From the NCBI RefSeq assembly GCF_000377565.1, contig NZ_KB898373.1, positions 33,499 to 97,498 of the forward strand: a DNA stretch of 64,000 nt. The letters are read 5' to 3'. This DNA comes from Rhizobium sp. 2MFCol3.1 (GTDB taxonomy: Bacteria; Pseudomonadota; Alphaproteobacteria; Rhizobiales; Rhizobiaceae). The position numbers were made by a program, and so were the translations under genes. A model generated the notes under the pieces. It had not been told where the DNA came from, did no database searches, and saw only the letters and a list, made by a program, of their open reading frames with translations. Positions 33,713-41,781 of the stretch are shown in pieces; positions within the stretch are counted from its first letter, which is position 1, and each line of letters starts with the position of its first letter.

Positions 33713-33878
33713 CCACTCTCCGTTTCCAGATATGCGCACAAAAATGTACGCGGCGCAACGATGGATGCGATGGTGGAGCAGAAGGGGAGGTGTGAACAGT
33801 CGGCAATAGGGATGACGACATACGAACAAGGCGCTCTGGAGCGCCTGATGCATCATATTTCTGTCGGTTGGGAAGATT

Positions 33879-33953
33879 TGGAGCGGGCGAAGGGGTTCGA
33901 ACCCTCGACCCCAACCTTGGCAAGGTTGTGCTCTACCACTGAGCTACACCCGC
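33879..33953 (-). tRNA. tRNA-Gly (anticodon GCC)
   Basis: Read on the minus strand it starts GCGGGTGTAGCTCAGTGG and folds into a standard cloverleaf. The acceptor is GCGGGTG/CGCCCGC with one G-T-type position, the anticodon loop is CTTGCCAAG (GCC), the T arm is GGTTCGAACCC, and the 3' CCA is encoded. It decodes GGC/GGU. The hicAB pair starts about 170 nt beyond its 3' end. Confidence 0.97.
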
Positions 33954-34208
33954 TCATAATCCCGACGGCCTGTGGTAGTTAGAGAGGACCGTGGGCGCCA
34001 CCTTGCGGCGACGGGCGCTATATCGCCCAAACGATTTTCAAATGCAACAGGGAAATGACGGAAAGGCGAAGAAAAATTTGAAGAGCTTTTCCCGCCCAAC
34101 CTAAAATGCCGCAAATGCAGGGAAAAGCGGCGAATAGGCACGTTGCAAAAAAGGGGAGGGAGACGTAATCAGGGGGCGCCTTATCCCAATAGAGTGCTGG
34201 AACGAGCC

Positions 34209-34718
34209 ATGACCGAGAAGACGCCGAAGACCGCAGCCGAACTCTACGCCTTTCTCGACGGGCTCGGCATCAAGCACAGCACCAAGACGCATGCGCCGGT
34301 GTTCACGGTGGCCGAATCGGTGGCGCTGCGCGACGAGATTCCCGGCGGTCACACCAAGAACCTGTTCGTGAAGGACAAGAAGGACCAGTTCTTCCTGCTC
34401 ACCGTCGAGGAGAATGCCTCGGTCGATCTGAAGACGGTGCACACGCTGATCGGCGCCGCGAGCAAGGTGTCGTTCGGCAAGCCGGAGAAGCTGATGGAGT
34501 ATCTGGGCGTCATTCCGGGCTCGGTCACGGCCTTCGGCGCGATCAACGATTCCGACCACAAGGTCACATTCGTTCTTGATGCCGATCTCATGAAGGACGA
34601 GATTATCAATTGCCATCCGCTATCCAATGACGCGACCACGTCGATCGCAAGCGCCGACCTCGTTCGCTTCATGGAAGCGACCGGTCACACGCCGCTTGTC
34701 TTGAAAGTGACGTCCTGA
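34209..34718 (+). CDS. Prolyl-tRNA editing protein ProX (YbaK/INS-domain deacylase)
   Basis: A 169-residue trans-editing enzyme that hydrolyses mischarged Ala-tRNA(Pro) (or Cys-tRNA(Pro)). The INS/YbaK fold is seen in HAPVFTVAESVALRDEIPGGHTKNLFVKDKK with the substrate Lys, then VSFGKPEKLMEYLGVIPGSVTAFGAIND and INCHPLSNDATTSI. Rhizobia have short ProRS proteins without an editing domain, which makes a separate ProX useful. ATG at 34209 gives the family N-terminus; an in-frame ATG at 34143 would add 22 residues of untranslated look. Confidence 0.9.
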   Translation: MTEKTPKTAAELYAFLDGLGIKHSTKTHAPVFTVAESVALRDEIPGGHTKNLFVKDKKDQFFLLTVEENASVDLKTVHTLIGAASKVSFGKPEKLMEYLGVIPGSVTAFGAINDSDHKVTFVLDADLMKDEIINCHPLSNDATTSIASADLVRFMEATGHTPLVLKVTS

Positions 34719-34771
34719 CATACGATTTTAACGCTAGAAAAGCCGGCTGACCGGCGCGGCGGGAGATACTC

Positions 34772-35770
34772 ATGAGCGGCAACGACAATCCCTACAGCAA
34801 TTCCTTCGGCCAGATGTCGGCAACGGCGAGCTATGGCGGCGCGCCTGCAGCACCGGCCCAGGCAGCGGCGCCGGCACCGGTGGCGGCCGCCGGCGGCTAT
34901 ATCAAGGATACGACGACGGCGACCTTCAGCAAGGACGTCATCGAGGAGTCGCGCAACCAGCCCGTTCTCGTCGATTTCTGGGCGCCCTGGTGCGGCCCTT
35001 GCAAGCAGCTGACACCCGTCATCGAAAAGGTGGTCAACGAGGCTCAAGGGCGCGTCAAGCTCGTCAAGATGAACATCGACGACCATCCGTCGATCGCCGG
35101 CCAGCTCGGCATCCAGTCGATCCCCGCCGTCATCGCCTTCGTCGGTGGCCGTCCGGCCGATGGCTTCATGGGTGCGGTGCCCGAAAGCCAGATCCGTGAG
35201 TTCATCGATCGCGTCGCCGGTCCTGCCGGTGCCGATCAGGCGGCCGAGATCGAGGCCGTGCTCGTCGAGGCCGATGGGCTGCTCGCCAGCGGCGACATCA
35301 ATGGCGCAGCACAGCTCTACGGCGCCGTCATGCAGGCCGACCCCGATAATGCCAAGGCGCTCGCCGGCATGGCGCAGTGCATGATTTCAGCCAACCAGCA
35401 TGAGCGGGCGCGCGAGGCGCTGAAGGAACTTCCCGACGAGATGGCCGCCGATCCGGCGATCCAGGCGGTGGTGAAGAAGTTGGAACAGATCGAGGAAGCC
35501 CGCAAGCTCGGCGATCCCGTGGCGCTGGAGCAGGCGCTTGCCGCCAACCCCGACGATCACGAAGCGCGCATGAAGCTCGCCAAGATCCGCAATGTCGAGG
35601 GTGCACGCGAGGAAGCGGCCGATCACCTCCTCTACATCATGCGCAAGGATCGAACCTTCGACGACGACGGCGCGCGCCGCCAGCTGTTGCAGTTCTTCGA
35701 GGTCTGGGGCTTTAAGGATCCGGCCAGCGTTTCGGGACGGCGCAAGCTTTCAGCGCTGCTGTTCTCTTAA
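34772..35770 (+). CDS. cnoX: Thioredoxin-TPR co-chaperone (CnoX/YbbN family)
   Basis: A 332-residue protein: an Ala/Pro-rich N-terminal stretch (about 1-45), a thioredoxin domain with WCGPCK (Cys74, Cys77), and a C-terminal tetratricopeptide-like region (about 165-330) with ADGLLASGDINGAAQLYGAVM. E. coli CnoX protects substrates under oxidative stress and hands them to GroEL or DnaK. Unlike E. coli CnoX this protein keeps the CxxC pair, as is common in alphaproteobacteria, so it may also reduce disulfides. The next gene is a LON-domain protein, a conserved rhizobial order. Confidence 0.9.
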   Translation: MSGNDNPYSNSFGQMSATASYGGAPAAPAQAAAPAPVAAAGGYIKDTTTATFSKDVIEESRNQPVLVDFWAPWCGPCKQLTPVIEKVVNEAQGRVKLVKMNIDDHPSIAGQLGIQSIPAVIAFVGGRPADGFMGAVPESQIREFIDRVAGPAGADQAAEIEAVLVEADGLLASGDINGAAQLYGAVMQADPDNAKALAGMAQCMISANQHERAREALKELPDEMAADPAIQAVVKKLEQIEEARKLGDPVALEQALAANPDDHEARMKLAKIRNVEGAREEAADHLLYIMRKDRTFDDDGARRQLLQFFEVWGFKDPASVSGRRKLSALLFS

Positions 35771-35894
35771 GCATCAGCGACATTTCGCCTTCCTGTTTGC
35801 CGCCATCGACCCTTGCGTTTTCGATGGCGTACCCCACATTCGTTTAGATGCGGATGTGTGGTTTAGGTCCGCCGATTATGCGGGACGAGTGCCG

Positions 35895-36566
35895 ATGCAA
35901 GTGGGGAATGCACGATATCTGAAGAGCGGCGATGTGCCTGACACGATCGCCGTCTTCCCCTTGACCGGCGCTCTGCTGCTTCCCACCGGCCAGCTCCCGC
36001 TCAACATCTTCGAACCTCGCTATCTCGCCATGTTCGACGCGGCGATTTCAGGCAACCGGCTGATCGGCATGGTGCAGCCGGCGCTTGGCGAGAGCGACGA
36101 CAAGAATAGCGAAGGCAATCTCAGCGCCGTCGGCTGCGTCGGGCGCATCACCTCGTTCGCGGAGACCGGCGACGGTCGCTACATCGTCTCGCTGACCGGC
36201 GTCTGCCGCTTCCGTCTGCTTGACGAGAAGGACACGCACCAGCCCTACCGCACCTTCCGCATCGCGCCGTTCATCTCAGATCTTTCGGCGCGCAACGAAG
36301 AGGACGCGGTCGATCGCGCGGCGCTTCTCGCCGCCTTCAAGGCCTATCTCGAGGCCAACAAGCTGGAGGCGGATTGGGAGAGCGTGGAGCGCGCCAGCAA
36401 CATGACGCTGGTCAATTCGCTGGCGATGATGTCGCCCTTCGGCCCGGCGGAAAAGCAGGCGCTTCTCGAGGCGCCGGATCTGAAGACGCGGGCGGAAACG
36501 CTGATCGCCATCACCGAGATCGTCCTTGCCCGGGTCTTCGGTGACTCGGATACGATTTTGCAGTAG
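35895..36566 (+). CDS. LON peptidase substrate-binding domain protein
   Basis: A 223-residue protein made only of the Lon N-terminal (PUA-like plus helical) domain: IAVFPLTGALLLPTGQLPLNIFEPRYLAMF, then GCVGRITSFAETGDGRYIVSLTGVCRFRL. There is no AAA+ or protease part, so it cannot degrade proteins itself; it may bind substrates or act as an adaptor. Function is otherwise unknown. ATG at 35895 is chosen; a GTG two codons upstream is possible. It is followed 10 nt later by the Trm112-like gene. Confidence 0.87.
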   Translation: MQVGNARYLKSGDVPDTIAVFPLTGALLLPTGQLPLNIFEPRYLAMFDAAISGNRLIGMVQPALGESDDKNSEGNLSAVGCVGRITSFAETGDGRYIVSLTGVCRFRLLDEKDTHQPYRTFRIAPFISDLSARNEEDAVDRAALLAAFKAYLEANKLEADWESVERASNMTLVNSLAMMSPFGPAEKQALLEAPDLKTRAETLIAITEIVLARVFGDSDTILQ

Positions 36567-36576
36567 AAGCGGTCGC

Positions 36577-36765
36577 ATGGACGAAAAACTGAGCCGCGTC
36601 GATCCCAAGCTTCTGGAACTGATGGTCTGCCCGCTGACAAAGGGGCGGCTGACCTATGATCGCGAGCACAACGAGCTCGTCTCCGAAAAGGCAAAGCTCG
36701 CCTACCCGATCCGCGACGGCATTCCGATCATGCTGGTGTCGGAAGCGCGCGAGATCGAGGAATAG
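36577..36765 (+). CDS. Trm112-family protein (UPF0434/YcaR)
   Basis: A 62-residue protein with the Trm112p fold: VDPKLLELMVCPLTKGRLTYDREHNELVSEKAKLAYPIRDGIPIML. Only one of the zinc-binding cysteines of the eukaryotic protein is present (CPLTKG), as in bacterial YcaR. Trm112 proteins act as small activating partners of methyltransferases; the bacterial partner is unknown. ATG at 36577 lies 10 nt after the LON-domain gene and suggests co-transcription. Confidence 0.85.
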   Translation: MDEKLSRVDPKLLELMVCPLTKGRLTYDREHNELVSEKAKLAYPIRDGIPIMLVSEAREIEE

Positions 36766-36824
36766 AGCAGGCCCGTTTCTCTTTCGGATAAATTCTGTTG
36801 CTTCTGCAAATCAAGGTTGCAATT

Positions 36825-37127
36825 ATGCGTGCTGAAGCAATCTCGGGCTTTTCCATGGGCGACAGTGAAGAAACAGCGGGCACGAAAAGGCTCGAGCCAG
36901 ATCTGGTGGAAATAGAAGCGACGAAGTTTCTCGCGAACTTTATCGACCGCGCGGCAACCGCGCTTTTGGTCGGCGGCGTGATAACGCCATTCTTTACGTC
37001 GGCCGGGCTTGAGCTATTGCCGAGCGTAGGAAATCCGGCATCCACCGCAGGCGTTTGGGTGTTTTGCGCTATTGTGTTACATTTAGTCGGTCATGCCACT
37101 CTTTCGAGATTGAGACGCCAACCATGA
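36825..37127 (+). CDS. Small membrane protein of unknown function (first of an overlapping pair)
   Basis: I do not recognise a family. From the ATG at 36825 it has 100 residues: a charged N-terminal part (about 1-40), a hydrophobic helix (ATALLVGGVITPFF) and a second one (AGVWVFCAIVLHLVGHATL), ending SRLRRQP. Starts at 36798 (TTG) or 36855 (ATG) are also possible. Its stop codon overlaps the start of the next gene (ATGA), good evidence that both are real and translated together. Base composition is slightly A/T-richer than the neighbours, which could mean acquisition. Confidence 0.6.
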   Translation: MRAEAISGFSMGDSEETAGTKRLEPDLVEIEATKFLANFIDRAATALLVGGVITPFFTSAGLELLPSVGNPASTAGVWVFCAIVLHLVGHATLSRLRRQP

Positions 37128-37390
37128 CGGACAGCCTCTACTGGTCGTTTTATCTCGTGCCGCTCGGCGTTACGGCGGCATGTCTTCTTCTTTATGCCGG
37201 ACACGGCCTTTACCTTGGCTACCGCAGGCGGCTTAGAGTGGCTCGCGCGTCAGGCAGCGCTACGCTTGATTCCAGTCGTATCAAGGCAGTCATTCCCACG
37301 CGCGAAGATTGGGGTTGGTTTCCCGCGTTCGCAACGGCTCTGATTTTGGTCGGCATATTTGTCTTCGCCACCCGACCGCCACTAGCCTGA
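37124..37390 (+). CDS. Small membrane protein of unknown function (second of an overlapping pair)
   Basis: An 88-residue protein with an N-terminal helix (SFYLVPLGVTAACLLLYAGHGLYLG), a basic cytosolic loop (YRRRLRVARASG) and a C-terminal helix (FPAFATALILVGIFVFA). Not recognised. The ATG at 37124 overlaps the preceding stop. It is convergent with the UbiH-family gene, 10 nt apart. The pair might form a small membrane complex; no toxin or immunity motif is visible. Confidence 0.6.
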   Translation: MTDSLYWSFYLVPLGVTAACLLLYAGHGLYLGYRRRLRVARASGSATLDSSRIKAVIPTREDWGWFPAFATALILVGIFVFATRPPLA

Positions 37391-37399
37391 CACAACGTC

Positions 37400-38614
37400 C
37401 TAAATCGCCTCGCCCGCCAGCAAGCGCGGGTTGCCCGCCGCCGTCGTGCCGGCGGCTTGGCCGATAAAGTAGGATTTCAAACCCGGCAGGCGGTCGACGA
37501 GGCCGAGGCCGAAGTCGCGGGCGATGCGGATCGGCGCGAGGTCGTTGGAAAACAGGCGGTTCAGCACATCGGTGGTCACGCCCATGCGGAAGGTGTCGAA
37601 ACGGCGCCAGGCCTGGTAGCGCTCGAGAATGTTGATCGAGCCGATGTCGAGGCCGAGGCGATCGGCTTCGACGATGGTTTCGGCGAGCGCCGCCACATCC
37701 TTGAAGCCGAGATTGAGGCCCTGGCCGGAGATCGGGTGGATGCCGTGGGCGGCGTCGCCGGCGAGCGCCAGGCGCGGGGCGACGAAGGCGCGCGCCAGCG
37801 TCAGGCCGAGCGGGAAGGCGCGCTTGTCGCCCACCACCTTCAGCGCGCCGAGCTTGTGGCCGAAGCGGCGCTCCAGCTCTTCCTCGAAAATCAGCTCGTC
37901 GGAGCGCACCAGCCGGTTGGCATCCGCCGTCGTTTCGGTCCAGACCAGCGAGGAGCGGTTGTCCTTCAGCGGCAGGATGGCGAAGGGGCCTGAGGGAAGG
38001 AAGTGCTCCTCAGCGCAGCCATTGTGCGGGCGCTCGTGCTCGACGGTGGTGACGATGCCGGACTGGCCGTATTCCCAATGGACTGTCTTGATGCCCGCGA
38101 GATCGCGCAGGTGGGAGCGCACGCCGTCGCAGGCGACCACCAGCTTGGTCTCGATCGTGCTGCCGTCGGAGAGCGTGATCTCGGCGTGGGTGTCGAGCGT
38201 CTTCAGGCCGGTGGCACCGAGGCCGTGGGTAATCTCGATGCCGAGCCGTTCGCAGGCGCCGCGCAGCGCGCCGACCATCGCGACATTCGGGATCATGTGG
38301 GCGAACGGCTTACCGTCCTCGACTTCGCCATCGAAAGTCAGGAAGACCGGGCGGACGGGATCGGAGGTTTTCGAATCGGTGACGATCATCTTGGTGATCG
38401 GCTGCGCCGTCGGCTCGATCTCGTTCCAGATGCCGAAAACGTCGAGCATCTTGGTGGCGGCGGCGATGATGGCGGATGCGCGCGGGTCCTTGCGCCAGAC
38501 GTCAGCGGGCGCTGCTTCGACCACCGCGACATTGAGATGCGGCGCCGCCTGCTTGACCGCGACAGCCATGGAGAGCCCGACATAACCTCCGCCAACCACA
38601 AGCATGTCACGCAT
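37400..38614 (-). CDS. UbiH/UbiF/VisC-family FAD-dependent hydroxylase
   Basis: A 404-residue flavin monooxygenase of ubiquinone biosynthesis. The N-terminal FAD motif is LVVGGGYVGLSMAVAVKQ, followed by RASAIIAAATKMLDVFGIWNEI of the UbiH signature, a central VACDGVRSHLRDLAGI, and the second FAD motif LALAGDAAHGIHPISGQGLNLGFKDV. It hydroxylates the ring of a polyprenyl-phenol intermediate at the inner membrane. Alphaproteobacteria often have one or two such hydroxylases with relaxed position specificity, so UbiH, UbiF or UbiL cannot be chosen from sequence alone. Confidence 0.9.
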   Translation of the reverse strand: MRDMLVVGGGYVGLSMAVAVKQAAPHLNVAVVEAAPADVWRKDPRASAIIAAATKMLDVFGIWNEIEPTAQPITKMIVTDSKTSDPVRPVFLTFDGEVEDGKPFAHMIPNVAMVGALRGACERLGIEITHGLGATGLKTLDTHAEITLSDGSTIETKLVVACDGVRSHLRDLAGIKTVHWEYGQSGIVTTVEHERPHNGCAEEHFLPSGPFAILPLKDNRSSLVWTETTADANRLVRSDELIFEEELERRFGHKLGALKVVGDKRAFPLGLTLARAFVAPRLALAGDAAHGIHPISGQGLNLGFKDVAALAETIVEADRLGLDIGSINILERYQAWRRFDTFRMGVTTDVLNRLFSNDLAPIRIARDFGLGLVDRLPGLKSYFIGQAAGTTAAGNPRLLAGEAI

Positions 38615-38699
38615 AACGCCCGTCCCGTTCTTTTAGAATATCCTATTGATCTATATAGATCATCATCGCCACACTTCCTACCTGCCGGAGCCATACAAA

Positions 38700-39584
38700 A
38701 TGACGCGCCTCACCGAAAAGCCGACCGCGATGGAAACCCTGCTCGCGACACTCGATCTTGAGCCGATCGAGGTCGATATCTTTCGCGGCACCAGCCCGCA
38801 GGTGGGCTGGCAGCGTGTGTTCGGCGGACAGGTGATCGCGCAGGCGCTGATGGCCGCGCAGCGCACCGTCGATGCCAAGCGACTGGTGCATTCGCTGCAT
38901 GCGTATTTCATGCGGCCGGGAGACCCCTCGGTGCCGATCGTCTACCAGGTCGAGCGCATCCGCGACGGGTCGAGCTTCAACACCCGCCGCGTCGTCGCCA
39001 TCCAGCACGGCAAGGCGATCTTCGCGCTGTCGGCGTCGTTCCAGATCGAAGAGCCCGGCTTCGAGCACCAGGTCGCCATGCCCGACGTGCCGATGCCCGA
39101 GACGCTGATCGACGAAAACGAGATCGCCAAGCGCTATCTCGCGCATGCGCCCGAGGCGATCCGCAAGTATTGGGGCCGCGAGCGGCCGATCGAGATCCGG
39201 CCGGTCTCGCTCACCCATTATTTCTCCGACAAGAAGCTCGATCCGCTCCAGCATGTCTGGGTGCGCGCCAATGGTCCGGTGCCCGATGACCGGCACGCCC
39301 AGGCGGCGGTGCTCGCCTATATTTCCGACATGACGCTGCTCGACACGTCGCTCTACCCACACGGCACCTCGATTTTCGACCAGACGATCCAGGTCGCCAG
39401 CCTCGACCACTCCATGTGGTTCCATCGCCCGGTCAAGCTCGACGACTGGCTCCTTTATACACAAGACAGCCCATCCGCATCCGGCGCGCGAGGTTTGACG
39501 CGTGGTAGCCTCTATACGCGAGATGGTGTCCTGATTGCGTCGGTGGCGCAGGAGGGCTTGATTCGTAAAAGGGCAAATGACTAA
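38700..39584 (+). CDS. tesB: Acyl-CoA thioesterase II (TesB)
   Basis: A 294-residue double-hotdog thioesterase that hydrolyses medium- and long-chain acyl-CoA. N-terminal hotdog: QRVFGGQVIAQALMAAQRTV and VHSLHAYFMRPGDPSVPI. C-terminal hotdog: AVLAYISDMTLLDTSLYPHG (catalytic Asp) and ASLDHSMWFHRPVKLDDWLLY. GGAG lies 9 nt before the ATG at 38700; a TTG at 38646 would overlap the promoter region of the divergent hydroxylase gene. Physiological substrate is not evident. Confidence 0.93.
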   Translation: MTRLTEKPTAMETLLATLDLEPIEVDIFRGTSPQVGWQRVFGGQVIAQALMAAQRTVDAKRLVHSLHAYFMRPGDPSVPIVYQVERIRDGSSFNTRRVVAIQHGKAIFALSASFQIEEPGFEHQVAMPDVPMPETLIDENEIAKRYLAHAPEAIRKYWGRERPIEIRPVSLTHYFSDKKLDPLQHVWVRANGPVPDDRHAQAAVLAYISDMTLLDTSLYPHGTSIFDQTIQVASLDHSMWFHRPVKLDDWLLYTQDSPSASGARGLTRGSLYTRDGVLIASVAQEGLIRKRAND

Positions 39585-39629
39585 TTTGGGTGCAAATTTG
39601 TCGGTTTGTGTATTTTTTGAGCGATTATT

Positions 39630-39645
39630 AGGCAATCATTTGCCT
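39630..39645 (+). repeat. Small inverted repeat upstream of glnK
   Basis: AGGCAA-TCAT-TTGCCT, a perfect 6-bp dyad between tesB and the sigma-54 promoter. It could be a regulator site or a weak tesB terminator. The whole 39585-39807 gap is A/T-rich and otherwise gene-free. Confidence 0.35.
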
Positions 39646-39707
39646 GTTTATTGGCGCTCATAAATATACCCCTTATTTTTCAATACCTTAACAAATCGTT
39701 TCGAATC

Positions 39708-39723
39708 TGGCACGGCCCTTGAA
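39708..39723 (+). promoter_or_regulatory. Sigma-54 (RpoN) promoter of glnK-amtB
   Basis: CTGGCACGGCCCTTGAA matches the -24/-12 consensus YTGGCACGRNNNTTGCW with one mismatch in the -12 element. It lies 85 nt before the glnK start, as expected for NtrC-activated glnK-amtB. Confidence 0.8.
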
Positions 39724-39807
39724 TGTAAGAGGACGGTCGCTGGTCGCAAACGGCAGTGGCAAGGAGAGTCGGCTCCGTGCCGAGGGTAACGAAGGATGGG
39801 AAACCAG

Positions 39808-40146
39808 ATGAAAATTGTGATGGCCATTATCAAGCCGTTCAAGCTGGATGAGGTGCGTGAAGCCCTCACCGCGATCGGCATTCAGGGCCTGACCGTGACC
39901 GAAGTGAAGGGTTACGGGCGCCAGAAGGGACATACCGAAATCTATCGCGGCACCGAATACGCGGTCAGCTTCCTGCCGAAGCTCAAGATCGAGATCGCCG
40001 TCGCAACGGAGATCGTCGACAAGGCTGTCGAAGCCATCGCCTCGTCGGCCAAGACCGGCCAGATCGGCGACGGCAAGATCTTCGTTTACTCGATCGACCA
40101 TGCCGTGCGCATCCGTACCGGCGAAACCGACGCAGAAGCGCTGTAA
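39808..40146 (+). CDS. glnK: Nitrogen regulatory protein P-II (GlnK)
   Basis: A 112-residue trimeric signal protein. The start is MKIVMAIIKPFKLDEVREAL, the T-loop is YGRQKGHTEIYRGTEYAV with Tyr51 as the uridylylation site, and the C-terminal signature GDGKIFVYSIDHAVRIRTGE is present. It senses 2-oxoglutarate/ATP/ADP and, when not uridylylated, plugs the AmtB channel. ATG at 39808 has GGGA 6 nt upstream; an ATG at 39796 sits too close to its own ribosome site. It is followed by amtB, which makes it GlnK rather than GlnB. Confidence 0.96.
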   Translation: MKIVMAIIKPFKLDEVREALTAIGIQGLTVTEVKGYGRQKGHTEIYRGTEYAVSFLPKLKIEIAVATEIVDKAVEAIASSAKTGQIGDGKIFVYSIDHAVRIRTGETDAEAL

Positions 40147-40175
40147 GTAACGGTAGAGCCAAGGAGCTTTTCTCT

Positions 40176-41540
40176 ATGTCAATTTCGAAGTTTTCTCCCA
40201 CTCTGGCGCGCCTTGCCACTGCGTCCGCAGCGCTTCTCGCGCCGGTCGTCGCCTTCGCGCAGGATGCCGCCACGACGGCCGCTCCGGCTGCTGCTGCCGC
40301 TCCGGTTCCTGATAAGGGCGACACCGCCTTCATGTTCATCTCCACGCTTCTGGTGCTGTTCATGATCTTGCCGGGCCTGGCGCTGTTCTACGGCGGTCTC
40401 GTTCGCGCCAAGAACATGCTGTCGGTTCTGATGCAGTGCACGATGGTTGCCGCCGTCATGATGCTCATCTGGGTCATCTACGGTTACTCCTTCGCCTTCG
40501 GCGGCTCCGAGAGCGCCTATTGGGGCGGTACGGCGAAGATGTTCCTCGCCGGCGTCACCAAGGATTCGACCGCTGCGACCTTCTCTGAAGGCGTCGTCAT
40601 TCCTGAGTTCATCTTCGCGATGTTCCAGATGACCTTCTCGGCCATCACGCCTGCTCTGATCGTCGGCGCGTTTGCCGAGCGCATCAAGTTCTCGGCCGTG
40701 GTTCTGTTCTGCGCACTGTGGGCCACTTTTGTTTACTTCCCGATCGCTCACATGGTCTGGGACGCTAACGGCCTGCTCTTCAAGATGGGCGCGCTCGACT
40801 TCGCCGGCGGTACCGTCGTTCACATCAACGCCGGCGTTGCCGGTCTGGTTGGTGCGATCATGGTCGGCAAGCGCATCGGCTTCGGCAAGGACATGATGGC
40901 GCCTCACTCGATGACGCTGACCATGGTCGGTGCCTCGATGCTCTGGTTCGGCTGGTTCGGCTTCAACGCCGGCTCCAACCTGGAAGCTTCCGGCGGCGCG
41001 ATGCTCGCTACCGTCAACACCTTCGTTGCCACGGCTGCTGCCGTCGTTTCGTGGGCTGTCGTTGAAACGCTTACCCGCGGCAAGGCCTCCATGCTCGGTG
41101 GTGCTTCCGGTATGGTTGCCGGTCTGGTCGCCATCACGCCGGCTGCCGGCATCGTCGGCCCGATGGGCGCGATCATCATGGGTCTGATCGTTTCGCCGCT
41201 GTGCTACTTCTTCGTCTCCGTGGTGAAGAACAAGTTCGGCTACGACGATACCGCTGACGTCTTCGGCGTTCACGGCATCGGTGGCATGTTCGGCGCGATC
41301 TTCACCGGCATCTTCGCCAGCGCATCGCTCGGCGGTGTCGGCTATGCCGAAGGCGTAACGATGGGCGGCCAGGTCATGACGCAGATCACGGCGATCGCCA
41401 TCACCATCGTATGGTGCGGCATCGGTTCGGCGATCCTCTACAAGATCGTCGACGTCATCGTCGGCCTGCGCGTTCCTGTCGAAGCCGAGCGCGAAGGCCT
41501 CGACCTCGCAACGCACGGCGAAGCCGCTTACCACTCCTAA
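40176..41540 (+). CDS. amtB: Ammonium transporter AmtB
   Basis: A 454-residue channel-type ammonium transporter. It has a cleaved N-terminal signal sequence ending near AFAQDAA, then 11 transmembrane helices. Landmarks: FYGGLVRAKNMLSVLMQC, FAFGGS, the twin-His pore in MVWDANGLLF...GGTVVHINAGVAGLVGA, WFGWFGFNAGSNLEASG, and DVFGVHGIGGMFGAIFTG. It imports ammonium under nitrogen limitation and is closed by GlnK, whose gene lies 29 nt upstream in the same sigma-54-driven operon. Confidence 0.97.
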   Translation: MSISKFSPTLARLATASAALLAPVVAFAQDAATTAAPAAAAAPVPDKGDTAFMFISTLLVLFMILPGLALFYGGLVRAKNMLSVLMQCTMVAAVMMLIWVIYGYSFAFGGSESAYWGGTAKMFLAGVTKDSTAATFSEGVVIPEFIFAMFQMTFSAITPALIVGAFAERIKFSAVVLFCALWATFVYFPIAHMVWDANGLLFKMGALDFAGGTVVHINAGVAGLVGAIMVGKRIGFGKDMMAPHSMTLTMVGASMLWFGWFGFNAGSNLEASGGAMLATVNTFVATAAAVVSWAVVETLTRGKASMLGGASGMVAGLVAITPAAGIVGPMGAIIMGLIVSPLCYFFVSVVKNKFGYDDTADVFGVHGIGGMFGAIFTGIFASASLGGVGYAEGVTMGGQVMTQITAIAITIVWCGIGSAILYKIVDVIVGLRVPVEAEREGLDLATHGEAAYHS

Positions 41541-41615
41541 TCAAGGCTTGCGGCGCCTGAAAACAGGCGCCGCTGAACAGCCCGTCGCGGCTTGATCAAC
41601 ACTCGAGCCGCTTTT

Positions 41616-41650
41616 GGCCCGGACCTTTCGAAGGTTCGGGCCTTTTTATT
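41616..41650 (+). terminator. Terminator after glnK-amtB
   Basis: GGCCCGGACCTT, loop TCG, AAGGTTCGGGCC, then TTTTTATTTT: a 12-bp stem with one mismatch and a T tract. A second perfect hairpin GCGGCGCCTG-AAAA-CAGGCGCCGC (41550-41573), without T tract, precedes it. Confidence 0.85.
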
Positions 41651-41781
41651 TTCCGATGCATCGGCCAGACCCTCGCATGGTTAACATCGCTTTAACCGTC
41701 CTTTGGTTAGGTGGAGCGGACGCATTGGGCGCGAAGCGCATTGGCGATTCGCACGCATCAGGCATTGGACGGGTACAACAC

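Noticed and set aside
41550..41573. Perfect GCGGCGCCTG-AAAA-CAGGCGCCGC hairpin as the amtB terminator
   Set aside because: It lacks a T tract; the hairpin at 41616-41650 is the better terminator. It may still stabilise the mRNA 3' end.
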